A stretch of DNA of 64,000 bases from Leifsonia sp. CL147 (GTDB lineage: Bacteria > Actinomycetota > Actinomycetes > Actinomycetales > Microbacteriaceae), in the NCBI RefSeq assembly GCF_900114565.1, contig NZ_FOTM01000009.1, positions 22,492 to 86,491 of the forward strand, written 5' to 3'. Under the pieces are notes generated by a model. That model had not been told where the DNA came from. It was given only the letters and a program-made list of their open reading frames with translations, and ran no database searches. Each line of letters opens with the position of its first letter. Position 1 is the first letter of the stretch. A program made the translations under genes and the position numbers. Of the stretch, positions 41,131 through 50,760 are shown piece by piece.

Positions 41131-42381
41131 ATGTCGTCACCAGCCCGCACCGGGTGGCGGACCGCGTTCCAGCGGCCGCCCGTGCAGCGGCCGCCCGTCC
41201 CGCGGCCGCCGCTCGCCCGGCCGCGCTCCTGCGTGCTGGGCGGCGTGAGCGTCGCGCTGGCCGACCACCTCGGGTGGCCCCTGGTCGCCGTGCGCTGGGC
41301 CTTCGTGGGAGCGGCCTTCCTCGGCGGCGCCGGCGTCCTGCTGTACCTGTGGTTCTGGGCGTTGGCGCCCCTGCGTCCTCCGGTCGGGACCGACCCGGCG
41401 GAGGGCGTCCGCCGCCGGGTCGACGTGCCCTGGGTCCTGGCAGGCGCGGGCGCGGTGGCGGGGGTCGCCGCGATCGTGCTCGCGGCGGGCGGAGCGCTTC
41501 CGCCGGGCTTCGGCGCCCTGGTCGGCTCCGCGGCGCTGCTCGTGCTGGCCGTGGCATGGGAGCAGGTGGCCGACGAGGAGCCTGCCGCCTTCGCCCCGCT
41601 GAATCCGACCGCCTTCCGGCTCTCCTGCGGCGCCTTCCTCGTCGTCGTCGCGCTGGCGCTGGCCCTCACCCAGAACGCCGGAGGGTCAGGGATCCTGTGG
41701 CTCGGCATCCTGATCACGACGTTCGCCGGAGCCGCCGTCCTCGTCGCGCCCTGGGGCCTGCGGCTGTGGCGGGAGCTCATCACCGAACGGACCGCGCGCA
41801 TCAAGGAGGAGCAGCGGGCCGAGATGGCCGCCCACCTGCACGACTCGGTGCTGCAGACCCTCGCGCTCATCCAGAACCGCGCCGGCGCGTCGAGCGAGGT
41901 GGGCCGCATCGCCCGGGCGCAGGAGCGCGAGCTGCGCGAGTGGCTCTACACGGATGGCGGCGACGCGTCGCCGGCGGAGGATCGCGACCTCGCCGCCGAG
42001 CTGCGGGAGGTCGCCGCCGCGCTCGAGGTGGACCACGCCGTCCACTTCGACGTCGTCTCGGTCGGGGAGCCGGTGCGGCGGGCGCCGTCGGAGCTCGGGG
42101 CGGCCTCGCGCGAGGCGATGCTCAACGCTGCGCGTCATGCCGGTGGAGAGGTGTCGGTCTACGTCGAGCACGCCGGGGACCGGGTGGATGTGTTCGTGCG
42201 CGACCGCGGACCCGGATTCGACCTGGGGTCGCTTCCGGAAGGACGCCTCGGCGTCAGAGAATCGATCATCGGCCGCATGCGGCGCGCCGGCGGGCAGGCG
42301 GCCGTCGTCGCGCGGGAGAGCGGCACCGAGATCCAGCTGACCATCGAGCTGCCGAAACACGATCCGAGCGAGACGACATGA
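41131..42381 (+). CDS. PspC-type sensor histidine kinase
   Basis: 416-aa membrane kinase. The N-terminus holds a PspC-like domain (SCVLGGVSVALADHLGWPLVAVRWAFVGAAFLGGAGVLLYLWFW), then three to four more helices to about residue 220. The HisKA_3 domain has AAHLHDSVLQTLALIQNRA with phospho-acceptor His237. The HATPase domain shows EAMLNAARHAGG and VRDRGPGFDLGS (N and G1 boxes). It overlaps the response regulator gene by ATGA. Likely senses envelope stress together with the divergent PspC protein. Confidence 0.9.
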   Translation: MSSPARTGWRTAFQRPPVQRPPVPRPPLARPRSCVLGGVSVALADHLGWPLVAVRWAFVGAAFLGGAGVLLYLWFWALAPLRPPVGTDPAEGVRRRVDVPWVLAGAGAVAGVAAIVLAAGGALPPGFGALVGSAALLVLAVAWEQVADEEPAAFAPLNPTAFRLSCGAFLVVVALALALTQNAGGSGILWLGILITTFAGAAVLVAPWGLRLWRELITERTARIKEEQRAEMAAHLHDSVLQTLALIQNRAGASSEVGRIARAQERELREWLYTDGGDASPAEDRDLAAELREVAAALEVDHAVHFDVVSVGEPVRRAPSELGAASREAMLNAARHAGGEVSVYVEHAGDRVDVFVRDRGPGFDLGSLPEGRLGVRESIIGRMRRAGGQAAVVARESGTEIQLTIELPKHDPSETT

Positions 42382-43058
42382 CCGATCCGGCCCCTGACAG
42401 CACCAGCCGACCCGTCTCGGTGGTGATCGTCGACGACCACTCCATCTTCCGTTCGGGGCTGCGCGCCGACCTCGACGAGCGGCTGCGGGTGGTCGCCGAG
42501 GCAGCCGACGTGGATGCCGCGGTCGCGGCGGTCCTTGCGACCCGGCCGGACGTGGTGCTCCTGGATGTGCACCTGCCCGGTGGCGCGGGAGGCGGCGGGG
42601 CCGAGGTCGTGCGGCGCACGAGCGCGGAGGCGCCGTCGACCCGGTTCCTGGCGCTGAGCGTCTCGGACGCCGCCGAGGATGTCGTCGGCGTGATCCGGGC
42701 GGGCGCGCGGGGGTACCTCACGAAGGGCAGCTCGGGCGGCCAGGTGAGCGACGCCGTCGTCGCGGTGGCCGGTGGGGACGCCGTGTTCTCGCCGCGGCTG
42801 GCCGGCTTCGTGCTCGACGCCTTCGGTGCGGCCTCGGGGGAGCAGGCGGAGTCGACGGACGAGCTCGATCGCCTCTCGGCCCGGGAGCGCGAGGTGATGC
42901 GGCTGATCGCGCGTGGCTATGCATACAAAGAGGTCGCAGCCGAGTTGTTCATCTCGATCAAGACCGTCGAGACCCACGTCTCCGCGGTCCTACGGAAGCT
43001 GCAGCTGTCTTCGCGGCATGAGCTGACGGCGTGGGCGCTGGAGCGCAAACTCCTGTAG
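42378..43058 (+). CDS. LuxR/NarL-family response regulator
   Basis: 226 aa. The receiver domain has VIVDDHSIFRSGL, phospho-acceptor Asp63 in VVLLDVHLPGG, and TKG near the end. The GerE-type helix-turn-helix is LSAREREVMRLIARGYAYKEVAAELFISIKTVETHVSAVLRKL. Cognate partner of the overlapping kinase; targets probably include the divergent pspC gene (inference). Confidence 0.92.
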   Translation: MTDPAPDSTSRPVSVVIVDDHSIFRSGLRADLDERLRVVAEAADVDAAVAAVLATRPDVVLLDVHLPGGAGGGGAEVVRRTSAEAPSTRFLALSVSDAAEDVVGVIRAGARGYLTKGSSGGQVSDAVVAVAGGDAVFSPRLAGFVLDAFGAASGEQAESTDELDRLSAREREVMRLIARGYAYKEVAAELFISIKTVETHVSAVLRKLQLSSRHELTAWALERKLL

Positions 43059-43254
43059 CGCGGCCGCTTTGCGAGCGGCACGCCGCGTCCCGTACACTTG
43101 ACGCGGTGGTTGAATCTGCCAAGCTTTTCTGCGCCCATTTTTCCGGGTGGCGACGGCAGTACTGCCCCGCCCCGGCCGCGCATCCGCAGCACGTTCGGAT
43201 GTTCGATCGGCTAGCCTGGAACGACAGCGGAGGAAGTGCGCGATTCGCTGTCCT

Positions 43255-43327
<73 letters not shown>

Positions 43328-43369
43328 CAAGTCGGTACCCAGGTGCCGATCCACGAAAGGTGTAACGAG

Positions 43370-43642
43370 GTGGCCCGAAAGGTAATCGACGAGCCGAGCG
43401 AGGATGTCGTCGCGAACGCGAAGAAGGATCGCGCCGCACGGCGCAACCCCTTCGCGCGGATCGCCCTGTTCATCCGGCAGGTCATCGGCGAGCTCAAGAA
43501 GGTCGTCACCCCGACCCGCAAGGAACTGTTCAGCTACACCGGCGTCGTGCTGGTGTTCGTGGTGATCATGATGGCCCTCGTGTCGCTCCTGGACTGGGTG
43601 TTCGGCTTGGGTGTCGTCTGGGTCTTCGGGCACCCCAAGTAG
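43370..43642 (+). CDS. secE: Preprotein translocase subunit SecE
   Basis: 90-aa component of SecYEG. A hydrophilic N-terminus (KKDRAARRNPFARIALFIRQVIGELKKVVTPTRKEL) precedes one membrane helix (TGVVLVFVVIMMALVSLLDWVFG). The start is GTG at 43370 with GAAAGG upstream; the longer frame would run into the tRNA. Always upstream of nusG. Confidence 0.95.
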   Translation: MARKVIDEPSEDVVANAKKDRAARRNPFARIALFIRQVIGELKKVVTPTRKELFSYTGVVLVFVVIMMALVSLLDWVFGLGVVWVFGHPK

Positions 43643-43685
43643 ACGATGTCGACCGGGCCGCACGGCCCTCCCGACGAGAAATGGA

Positions 43686-44615
43686 ATGAATTCAGTGTCT
43701 GAGACGAATCGCGACGACGTGGACTGGGCGCCCGCTGCTGAGCAGTCCTCCGAGGACGACGAGGCGCAGACCGGCAACGTGCTCGCGAGCGAGGACGAAG
43801 CGTCCGAGGCCGCCGAGCACGAGGCGCTTCACGTGGTCGCCGACGACGGAACCGAGATCGACCTCGATGCGGTGCTCGACGCCATGGCGGAGGCCGTGGA
43901 CCCCGAGGCCGATCGCGCCGTCGACGAGGCCCTCGAGGTCGACAGCGCCGAGGAGGCCGAGGCGGCCGTGAAGGCCGTCGAGGACGAGGAGGACACCTCC
44001 ACCGACCCGTACGAGGAGTTCCGCGCCGAGCTGCGCTCCAAGCTGGGCAAGTGGTACGTCATCCACTCCTACGCGGGCTTCGAGCGCCGCGTGAAGTCAA
44101 ACATCGAGAACCGCATGGTCTCGATGAACATGGAGGACTACATCTACGAGGTGCAGGTCCCCATGGAGGATGTGGTCGAGATCAAGAACGGCCAGCGCAA
44201 GATGGTCAACCGTGTCCGCATCCCGGGCTACGTGCTGGTGCGCATGGACCTCAACGAGGACAGCTGGTCGGTCGTGCGCCACACCCCGGGTGTTACCGGG
44301 TTCGTCGGCAACGCGCACAACCCGACCCCGCTGCGTTTCGAGGAGGCCTTCTCGATGCTGAAGAGCCTCGTGCAGGTCGAGGCCGCTCCGGCCAAGGGCG
44401 CTGCGAAGGGCCAGAAGAGCACCGCGCGGACCGTCATCACCGAGGTCGACTTCGAGATCGGCGAGACCATCACCATCAAGGAGGGCTCGTTCGCGGGCCT
44501 GCCCGGTTCCATCAGCGAGATCAAGCCGGAGAGCGGCAAGCTCACCGTGCTCGTCTCCCTGTTCGAGCGCGAGACCCCCGTCGAGCTCAGCTTCGACCAG
44601 GTCACGAAGCAGTAG
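43686..44615 (+). CDS. nusG: Transcription termination/antitermination factor NusG
   Basis: 309 aa. About 115 N-terminal residues are an acidic extension common in actinobacteria. The NGN domain starts at KWYVIHSYAGFERRVKSNIENRM and the C-terminal KOW domain carries FEIGETITIKEGSFAGLPGSISEI. It binds RNA polymerase and couples to Rho or ribosomes. Start is ATG 43686 or the GTG nine bases later; neither has a strong site. Confidence 0.95.
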   Translation: MNSVSETNRDDVDWAPAAEQSSEDDEAQTGNVLASEDEASEAAEHEALHVVADDGTEIDLDAVLDAMAEAVDPEADRAVDEALEVDSAEEAEAAVKAVEDEEDTSTDPYEEFRAELRSKLGKWYVIHSYAGFERRVKSNIENRMVSMNMEDYIYEVQVPMEDVVEIKNGQRKMVNRVRIPGYVLVRMDLNEDSWSVVRHTPGVTGFVGNAHNPTPLRFEEAFSMLKSLVQVEAAPAKGAAKGQKSTARTVITEVDFEIGETITIKEGSFAGLPGSISEIKPESGKLTVLVSLFERETPVELSFDQVTKQ

Positions 44616-44724
44616 GAACATCCCCCACGATTTTCAGAACACCGGGTCTCGGAAGGGCCGAGAAACCGGGAGAGCGACGAGGGCTGCGGCCTGAACCGCT
44701 CGAACACACAAAGAAGGAAGAGAC

Positions 44725-45156
44725 ATGGCACCGAAGAAGAAGGTCACCGGTCTGATCAAGCTTCAGATCAAAGCCGGCGCCGCCAACCCCGCCCCGCCTA
44801 TCGGCCCGGCGCTTGGTCAGCACGGCGTGAACATCATGGAGTTCTGCAAGGCGTACAACGCGGCCACCGAGGCGCAGCGCGGCAACGTCATCCCGGTCGA
44901 GATCACCGTGTACGAGGACCGCTCGTTCACGTTCGTCCTCAAGACCCCGCCCGCAGCCGAGCTCATCAAGAAGGCGGCCGGCGTCGCCAAGGGCTCCGGC
45001 GTCCCGCACACCACCAAGGTCGGCAAGCTGACCCAGGAGCAGGTGCGCCAGATCGCCGAGCAGAAGATGGTCGACCTCAACGCCAACGACATCGACGCGG
45101 CGTCGAAGATCATCGCAGGCACCGCCCGCTCGATGGGCATCACGGTCGAGGCGTAA
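44725..45156 (+). CDS. rplK: 50S ribosomal protein L11
   Basis: 143 aa, full length, with [34 protein letters not shown] and the RNA-binding C-terminus ending [20 protein letters not shown] before the ATG. A 109-bp leader with a short hairpin (CTCGG/CCGAG) separates it from nusG. Confidence 0.97.
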   Translation: MAPKKKVTGLIKLQIKAGAANPAPPIGPALGQHGVNIMEFCKAYNAATEAQRGNVIPVEITVYEDRSFTFVLKTPPAAELIKKAAGVAKGSGVPHTTKVGKLTQEQVRQIAEQKMVDLNANDIDAASKIIAGTARSMGITVEA

Positions 45157-45226
45157 GCCCGACTCCCCAGACACATCGTGGAAGAGCCGGCCAGGCTCGC
45201 ACCACATTCTCGTTAGGAGAAATCAC

Positions 45227-45916
45227 ATGGCACAGAAGTCCAAGGCCTACCGGGCCGCGGCCGAGAAGATCGAGGCCGGAAAGTTCTACACCCCCGCCGA
45301 GGCCGTCGCCCTGGCGCGGGAGACCGGCTCCGCCAAGTTCAACTCGACCGTCGAGGTCGCGCTGAAGCTCGGCGTCGACCCCCGCAAGGCGGACCAGATG
45401 GTCCGCGGTACCGTCATTCTTCCTCACGGTACGGGCAAGACCGCCCGAGTCATCGTGTTCGCGACCGGCCCTGCGGCCGAGGCGGCCATCGCGGCCGGCG
45501 CGGACGAGGTCGGCGGCGCTGAGCTGATCGAGAAGGTCGCCGGCGGCTACACCGACTTCGACTCGGCCGTCTCCACCCCGGAGCTCATGGGCCAGGTCGG
45601 TCGTCTCGGTAAGGTGCTCGGCCCGCGCGGCCTCATGCCGAACCCGAAGACCGGCACGGTCACCCCGGACGTGGCGAAGGCCGTCTCCGACATCAAGGGC
45701 GGAAAGATCGAGTTCCGCGTCGACAAGCACGCGAACGTGCACTTCGTCGTGGGCAAGGCCGGCTTCACCGCCGAGCAGCTGAGCGACAACATCACCACCG
45801 CCCTCGAGGAGGTCGTGCGCCTCAAGCCGTCCGCCGCGAAGGGCCGCTACATCCAGAAGGGCGCCGTGTCGACCACGTTCGGCCCCGGCATCCCGCTGGA
45901 CGTCAACGCCATCTGA
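45227..45916 (+). CDS. rplA: 50S ribosomal protein L1
   Basis: 229 aa, full length, with [35 protein letters not shown] and the C-terminal PLDVNAI. TAGGAGA precedes the ATG. L1 usually autoregulates this operon by binding its mRNA leader. Followed by a strong hairpin. Confidence 0.97.
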   Translation: MAQKSKAYRAAAEKIEAGKFYTPAEAVALARETGSAKFNSTVEVALKLGVDPRKADQMVRGTVILPHGTGKTARVIVFATGPAAEAAIAAGADEVGGAELIEKVAGGYTDFDSAVSTPELMGQVGRLGKVLGPRGLMPNPKTGTVTPDVAKAVSDIKGGKIEFRVDKHANVHFVVGKAGFTAEQLSDNITTALEEVVRLKPSAAKGRYIQKGAVSTTFGPGIPLDVNAI

Positions 45917-45933
45917 GTCCGTTCCAGGAACAA

Positions 45934-45974
45934 CCGACGGGGTCGGGACCGGTTGCCGGTCCCGGCCCCGTCGG
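45934..45974 (+). terminator. Hairpin terminator after rplA
   Basis: CCGACGGGG and CGGGACCGG pair with CCGGTCCCG and CCCCGTCGG: an 18-bp stem with one T/G wobble and a TTG loop. No T-run follows, common in high-GC actinobacteria. Confidence 0.75.
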
Positions 45975-46031
45975 CGTCAGTGGAGGGGACGGTGCGGAGG
46001 CCCGGGTGCGAACGGAACCGTCTACCCCCTC

Positions 46032-46061
46032 TTGTAGAGGTAGAACGTCCAGGTCTAGTCT
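46032..46061 (+). promoter_or_regulatory. Candidate promoter of the sedolisin gene
   Basis: TTGTAG (46032-46037) and TAGTCT (46056-46061) with an 18-bp spacer, about 64 bp before the start codon. CCTCTTGTAGAGG overlaps the -35 as an imperfect dyad. Confidence 0.4.
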
Positions 46062-46124
46062 CGCCATGTCGCGCGTCGCGCGATGGCTCGCTGTCGAGTC
46101 CGTCCGAACCAAAGGATGACATTC

Positions 46125-48119
46125 ATGGCACTTCGCACCACGCGGTCCCTCCACAAGAGGGCGCTCGGTATCATCGCCACCACGTCTGCCGTGGTGGCGT
46201 TGTCGTTGGCGGGAGCATCTGCTGCCGGCGCCGCCGACCGGGTGACCTACGCCGGCTCCGTCCCGTCCTGGGCCACCGCCGGCAACGATGCAGGCGCAGC
46301 CCCGGCCGACACCACGGTACAGGGCGAGATCTATCTGCCTCTCCGCGACCAGCAGGGCGCCGAGGCGCTCGCAAAGGCCGTCTCCAGCCCGCTCGACCGC
46401 GGCTACCGCAAAGCGCTGTCGCCGCAGCAGTGGATCAACCGCTTCTCGCCGACACAGGCCGACTTCGACGCACTCGTCAGCTTCATCAAGGCGGCAGGCC
46501 TCACCATCCAGGGGGTTCCGGCCAGCCGGCAGTACGTCGTGTTCCGCGGCACTCCGGACCAGCTCGGATCGGTGTTCGGCACCTCCCTCCACTCGTTCAA
46601 GCACGGCGGCCGCCAGCTGATCGCTCCGGCCTCCGCACCGTCGGTGCCCGCATCCATCGCCCCTGAAGTGTCGGCGATCAGCATCGAGCAGTCGCGTACC
46701 ACGACGCGACCGGACTCGATCGTGCAGGGCGACCTCGGGCCGTCCGGCGCTCCGCAGCCGGCCCGCAAGGCGGCTGCCGCTCCGGTGATCCAGACGCCGT
46801 GCTCGCACTACATCGGCGAGAACGTCGTGACCGTCCCGGCCGCCTACGACGGTCAGACGCAGTACAGCACGTACAACTGCGGCTACACGCCCGAGCAGCT
46901 CCGCAGCGCGTACGGACTCACCGACCTCGGCAACCGCGGCATCAACGGCAGCGGACAGACGGTCGCGATCATCGACGCGTATGCTAGCCCCAGCATCGTG
47001 AAGGACGTCAACAGCTACTCGCTGCAGAACGGCGAGCCCGGGCTGACGAACTCCACCTACCAGCAGCTGGTGCCGAACCCGAGCGAGTTCACCGACCAGG
47101 CCCTGTGCCAGCAGCCGAGTGGATGGCAGGGCGAGCAGACGCTCGACGTCGAGTCCGTGCACGGCATCGCACCGGGTGCGCGCATCCTGTATGTCGGCGG
47201 AACGGACTGCTCGGGCGGCCTGGACATCGCGATGTCGAAGATCCTCGACAACAAGCTCGCGAACATCGTCAGCAACAGCTACGGCAACGTGGGCGAAGCC
47301 GTTCCGGCCGACGTGATCCAGGGAGAGGTGAACCTGCAGCTGCAGGCTGCAGGCGAGGGCATCGGGCTGTACTTCTCCAGCGGTGACAACGGTGACGAGG
47401 TCGCGAACCTCGGCTACGCCTCCCCGGACTTCCCAGCGTCCTCCCCGTGGGTGACCTCGGTGGGCGGCACGAGCACGGCGATCGACAAGAACGGCAAGAT
47501 CGCGTGGGAGACCGGCTGGGGAGACCAGTTCGACCAGATCGTCAAGAACCCGGACGGCACGCTGAGCTACGCGCTGCCGTTGCCCGGCACCCGGTTCGTC
47601 GGCGGTGCGGGCGGTGGAGTCAGCGCGGTCTTCGCGCAGCCGGACTACCAGCGCGGCATCGTGCCGGCGGCTCTGGCGAACGGCAAGCGCGTCTCTCCGG
47701 ACGTCGCGGCCCTGGCCGACCCGTACACCGGCTTCCAGATCGGAATCCGGCCGATCGTCGACGACACGACGCTGGCGACAGGCGACTACATCAACGAGAC
47801 CTACGGCGGCACGTCGCTGGCCTCGCCGATCGTTGCAGCCCAGATCGCGATCGTGCAGCAGGCGACGCATGCCACCATCGGGTTCGCGAACCCGACGCTG
47901 TACGGCGTGAAGCGCATCCTGCCCGGCGCGTTCCGGGATGTGCTGCCGCAGAACCCGCCGCAGGCGCTGGTCTACACGAGCCACATCAGCGGAAACACCT
48001 ACCTGGTGAGCATGGACCAGGACACGTCGCTGAAGACGGCGAAGGGCTACGACGACGTCACCGGCCTCGGAGGCGTCTCGTTCGACCTGCTCAGCCGGGT
48101 GGCACAGGGTCGGCACTGA
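46125..48119 (+). CDS. Secreted S53-family peptidase (sedolisin/kumamolisin-like)
   Basis: 664-aa serine-carboxyl protease, active at acid pH in the family. A signal peptide (residues 1-34, ending ASAAGAA) precedes a pro-kumamolisin domain to about 215. In the mature enzyme Glu337 and Asp341 lie in GEQTLDVESVHG and the nucleophile Ser564 in YGGTSLASPIVAAQ. GYDDVTGLGG is the calcium site. All three catalytic positions are intact. AAAGGA before the ATG at 46125 decides among three close starts. A stand-alone gene with its own promoter and terminator; likely extracellular protein degradation. Confidence 0.92.
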   Translation: MALRTTRSLHKRALGIIATTSAVVALSLAGASAAGAADRVTYAGSVPSWATAGNDAGAAPADTTVQGEIYLPLRDQQGAEALAKAVSSPLDRGYRKALSPQQWINRFSPTQADFDALVSFIKAAGLTIQGVPASRQYVVFRGTPDQLGSVFGTSLHSFKHGGRQLIAPASAPSVPASIAPEVSAISIEQSRTTTRPDSIVQGDLGPSGAPQPARKAAAAPVIQTPCSHYIGENVVTVPAAYDGQTQYSTYNCGYTPEQLRSAYGLTDLGNRGINGSGQTVAIIDAYASPSIVKDVNSYSLQNGEPGLTNSTYQQLVPNPSEFTDQALCQQPSGWQGEQTLDVESVHGIAPGARILYVGGTDCSGGLDIAMSKILDNKLANIVSNSYGNVGEAVPADVIQGEVNLQLQAAGEGIGLYFSSGDNGDEVANLGYASPDFPASSPWVTSVGGTSTAIDKNGKIAWETGWGDQFDQIVKNPDGTLSYALPLPGTRFVGGAGGGVSAVFAQPDYQRGIVPAALANGKRVSPDVAALADPYTGFQIGIRPIVDDTTLATGDYINETYGGTSLASPIVAAQIAIVQQATHATIGFANPTLYGVKRILPGAFRDVLPQNPPQALVYTSHISGNTYLVSMDQDTSLKTAKGYDDVTGLGGVSFDLLSRVAQGRH

Positions 48120-48139
48120 CCGACCCGCAGCATCCCCGT

Positions 48140-48170
48140 ACCGGCCGCCTCCCGATCGGAGGCGGCCGGT
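48140..48170 (+). terminator. Terminator after the sedolisin gene
   Basis: Perfect 13-bp stem (ACCGGCCGCCTCC and complement) with a 5-nt loop, 20 bp after the stop. Confidence 0.8.
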
Positions 48171-48212
48171 CCGTTGCGTGCCGGCCGCCGGCCGGTTGGT
48201 TACTCTGAGAGG

Positions 48213-48758
48213 GTGACCGTCACCATCCGCCCGGCTCTCACCGGCGACGCCGCGGCCCTGGCCGCCGTCGCTGCGGCCACCTTTCCGCTCGCCTGCCCGC
48301 CGCACACGACCCCGGAGGCGAAGGCCGCCTTCATCGCCTCGGTGCTGTCGGAGGAACGGTTCGCCGGCTATCTGGCCGATCCGTCGCGCCGGCTGCTCAT
48401 CGCAGAGGACGCCCACGGTTCCGCAGTCGGCTACACGATGGTCAACCTGGGCGAACCGTCCGATGCGGAGGTGCGTACCTGCCTGCGCATCCGCCCCACC
48501 GCCGAACTGAGCAAGTGCTATGTGCTCCCCGGGCACCACGGCGAAGGCGTTGCGGGCCGGCTCCTGGCCGCGAGTCTCGACGCCGGAACGGTTGCGGGCG
48601 CTGCGGGGATGTGGCTGGGCGTCAACGAGGAGAATGCGAAGGCCCAGCGCTTCTACGCGAAGCACGGCTTCGAGCAGGTGGGGTCCAAGCATTTCCTCGT
48701 CGGCGATCGGTACGAGGACGACTGGGTGATGGAGCGGGCGCTCGCGCCGGCCCCGTAG
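48213..48758 (+). CDS. GNAT-family N-acetyltransferase
   Basis: 181 aa. TIRPALTGDAAALAAVAAATFP is the N-terminal GNAT pattern, CYVLPGHHGEGVAGRLLAASL the acetyl-CoA loop (motif A), and GMWLGVNEENAKAQRFYAKHGFEQVGSKHF motif B with the conserved Asn and Tyr. Acceptor unknown. The GTG at 48213 starts the domain; frame upstream lies in the terminator zone. Confidence 0.88.
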   Translation: MTVTIRPALTGDAAALAAVAAATFPLACPPHTTPEAKAAFIASVLSEERFAGYLADPSRRLLIAEDAHGSAVGYTMVNLGEPSDAEVRTCLRIRPTAELSKCYVLPGHHGEGVAGRLLAASLDAGTVAGAAGMWLGVNEENAKAQRFYAKHGFEQVGSKHFLVGDRYEDDWVMERALAPAP

Positions 48759-48761
48759 CGC

Positions 48762-49730
48762 TCAGCCCTCCGCGACCTTCAGCGCGATCTTGCCACGGGT
48801 GTGGCCGCTCTCGATCGCGCGATGCGCGTCGGCGATCTGTTCGAGCTCGAAGATCTGGTCGACGTGGACACGGACGTTCCCGGACTCCAGCAGGCGGGCG
48901 ATGACGCCCAGGGTGTTGCCGTCGGGCGCAACCTTGTAGTCGGTGCCGCGCACGCCCGCCGCAGCGGTGTCTTCGGCGAACGTCGGCCAGCTTCCCGTCG
49001 GCGCGTTGACGATGAGCCCGCCGGGGCGGAGGGATGCGAGTGAGCGGCTCCCGGTGTTGTCGTGCACGTTGCCCAGGAGGTCGATCACCACATCCACGTC
49101 GTGCACCACGTCCTCGAAACGGGTGGTGCGATAGTCGACGACCTCCGCGGCGCCGAGCGAACGCAGCCAGGACGCCTTGGATCCCGATGCGGTCGCGATG
49201 ACGTGCGCTCCGAAGTAGGAGGCGAACTGCACAGCGAAGTGGCCGACCCCTCCGCTGCCCGCGTGGATGAGCATCCGCTGTCCGTCGTGCGCCTTGGCGA
49301 CGTCGACGACCATGCCCCACGCGGTCAGGGCCGCGAGCGGGGCGGCGGCCGCCTCGATGTGGCTGAGCGTGGCCGGCTTCCGCACGACGCTGAGCGACGG
49401 CACGGCGATGTACTCGGCGTAGCTTCCGCCGAGTCGCGGGACCATCACCATCCCGAACACCTCGTCGCCGGGGCGGAGGGGATGCGCGCTGTACGGCGAC
49501 TCCACCACCACACCGCTGAAGTCGTGGCCCAGCACCACCGGGAACGAATGGATGGCGCTGAACACTCCGCGTCCGGCCCGCGTCTTCGCGTCGATGGGGT
49601 TCACGCTGGATGCGACGACCTTGACGATGAACTCCGCATTGACGCGATCGGGGTACGCGATCTCGCCGATGCGCAGAGCCTCCGGCGCTCCCGCCGTATC
49701 CAGCAGCGCTGCTCGCATCGTCTTCGGCAT
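48762..49730 (-). CDS. Quinone-oxidoreductase-like NADP-dependent MDR protein
   Basis: 322-aa medium-chain reductase without zinc ligands. Seen: LGHDFSGVVVESP, GDEVFGMV, the Rossmann loop IHAGSGGVGHFAVQFASYFGAHVIATASGSKASWLRSLGAAEVVDYR, and a C-terminal ESGHTRGKIALKV. Similar to NADPH:quinone reductases handling reactive carbonyls. The start ATG at 49730 has GAGGGG six bases upstream. Its stop is three bases from the convergent GNAT stop. Confidence 0.88.
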   Translation of the reverse strand: MPKTMRAALLDTAGAPEALRIGEIAYPDRVNAEFIVKVVASSVNPIDAKTRAGRGVFSAIHSFPVVLGHDFSGVVVESPYSAHPLRPGDEVFGMVMVPRLGGSYAEYIAVPSLSVVRKPATLSHIEAAAAPLAALTAWGMVVDVAKAHDGQRMLIHAGSGGVGHFAVQFASYFGAHVIATASGSKASWLRSLGAAEVVDYRTTRFEDVVHDVDVVIDLLGNVHDNTGSRSLASLRPGGLIVNAPTGSWPTFAEDTAAAGVRGTDYKVAPDGNTLGVIARLLESGNVRVHVDQIFELEQIADAHRAIESGHTRGKIALKVAEG

Positions 49731-49983
49731 CCGTCGTCCCCTCGTCGGTCGGCCGCGCTGGCGGCGTGGCGTCCTCTCAGTCAATCCTGCCCGTGCTTCG
49801 CCGGTGTTACGGTCGGGTCACCAGATGTGAACAGTGTGTTTCGGATACCCCCAGGTCGTTCCCAGCCGCACGCCGGTTAGGATGCTGCGACCCGGCCGAC
49901 CGCGGCCGGCGTGGCTGACACCGGTCGGCCGCGGCACACCGGTCGGACGACCGGGACCACGACGGCTGACCGAGGAGCGACAG

Positions 49984-50760
49984 GTGCGACGACTGCTGCG
50001 GATCTCCCGCCAGCCTTTCGGCCTCCCGGTATCGGCGCGCGGCTGGCAGCGCGCGGTGCCTGTGCTCCTGGCGATCGGAACGCTGTGCGTGCTCGGCGGG
50101 CTCACCGTCATCTGGGCCGCCCGGCTGACCGTGCCCTACGCCGTCTACGTCAGCGAGCTGGGCGCGCGCGGCGCCGCGACGGCCGGACCGTTCGCCGTCG
50201 CGCTGCTGCTCATCGCGGCCGGCGGCTTCGCGATCGCCCTGGCCAGCGGGCACATCCGTTCGTCCGCCCCGATCCTCAACCGCTGGTCGCCCGCACTGAC
50301 TCTGGGCTTCGCGGCCCTGTGCTTCGTGCTGGCGTCGCAGGTGACGTGCACCGCCTACTGCCCGGTCCCCCTGGTCGACCCGAAGTCGACACCGCAGGAC
50401 CTCATCCACACGGTGTCCGCCGTGGTCGGGTTCGCCGCCGCCTGCTTCGCCATGCTGCAGGTGGGGTTCAGCCGGAGCCTTCCACGCATCTCCCGGCTGT
50501 CCCGGGTGACCTGCGCGACGGTCGCGGTCATCACGATCATCGGGGGACTGCTCGCCATCGTCCGCGTGGGAGCCGATGTCGGTGCGTGGTTCGAGCTGGT
50601 CGGAACGACCGTTGCGGTCGGCTGGATCGCGGTCTATGCCGTCGCGCTGACGCGCATCCCGGTCATGGCCGCGGCGGATGCGGTCGCGGCGGCCGGTGAT
50701 GCCGCCCGGTCATCCACGGGGGTCGGACCGGAAGCGGGCGCGGCCGTCGAGGTCGCCTGA
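49984..50760 (+). CDS. DUF998-family membrane protein
   Basis: 258 aa with about six membrane helices (for example VPVLLAIGTLCVLGGLTVIW, FAVALLLIAAGGFAIALA, HTVSAVVGFAAACFAML). The DPKSTPQDLIHTVSAVVGF loop is typical of DUF998. Function unknown. The GTG at 49984 follows GAGGAG; the preceding 150 bp is open but Pro/Arg-rich and unsupported. Its last 127 bp overlap the end of the convergent YqaJ gene. Confidence 0.8.
   Translation: MRRLLRISRQPFGLPVSARGWQRAVPVLLAIGTLCVLGGLTVIWAARLTVPYAVYVSELGARGAATAGPFAVALLLIAAGGFAIALASGHIRSSAPILNRWSPALTLGFAALCFVLASQVTCTAYCPVPLVDPKSTPQDLIHTVSAVVGFAAACFAMLQVGFSRSLPRISRLSRVTCATVAVITIIGGLLAIVRVGADVGAWFELVGTTVAVGWIAVYAVALTRIPVMAAADAVAAAGDAARSSTGVGPEAGAAVEVA

Noticed and set aside
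45903-48692. 929-codon minus-strand frame opposite the sedolisin gene
   Set aside because: Arg/Val/Asp-rich shadow; the plus strand has a signal peptide and complete S53 catalytic residues.
49731-49983. Possible N-terminal extension of the DUF998 protein
   Set aside because: The 150-bp open stretch is Pro/Arg/Gly-rich, and a GTG with GAGGAG at 49984 explains the family N-terminus; otherwise I see only a GC-rich dyad near 49892 in this gap.
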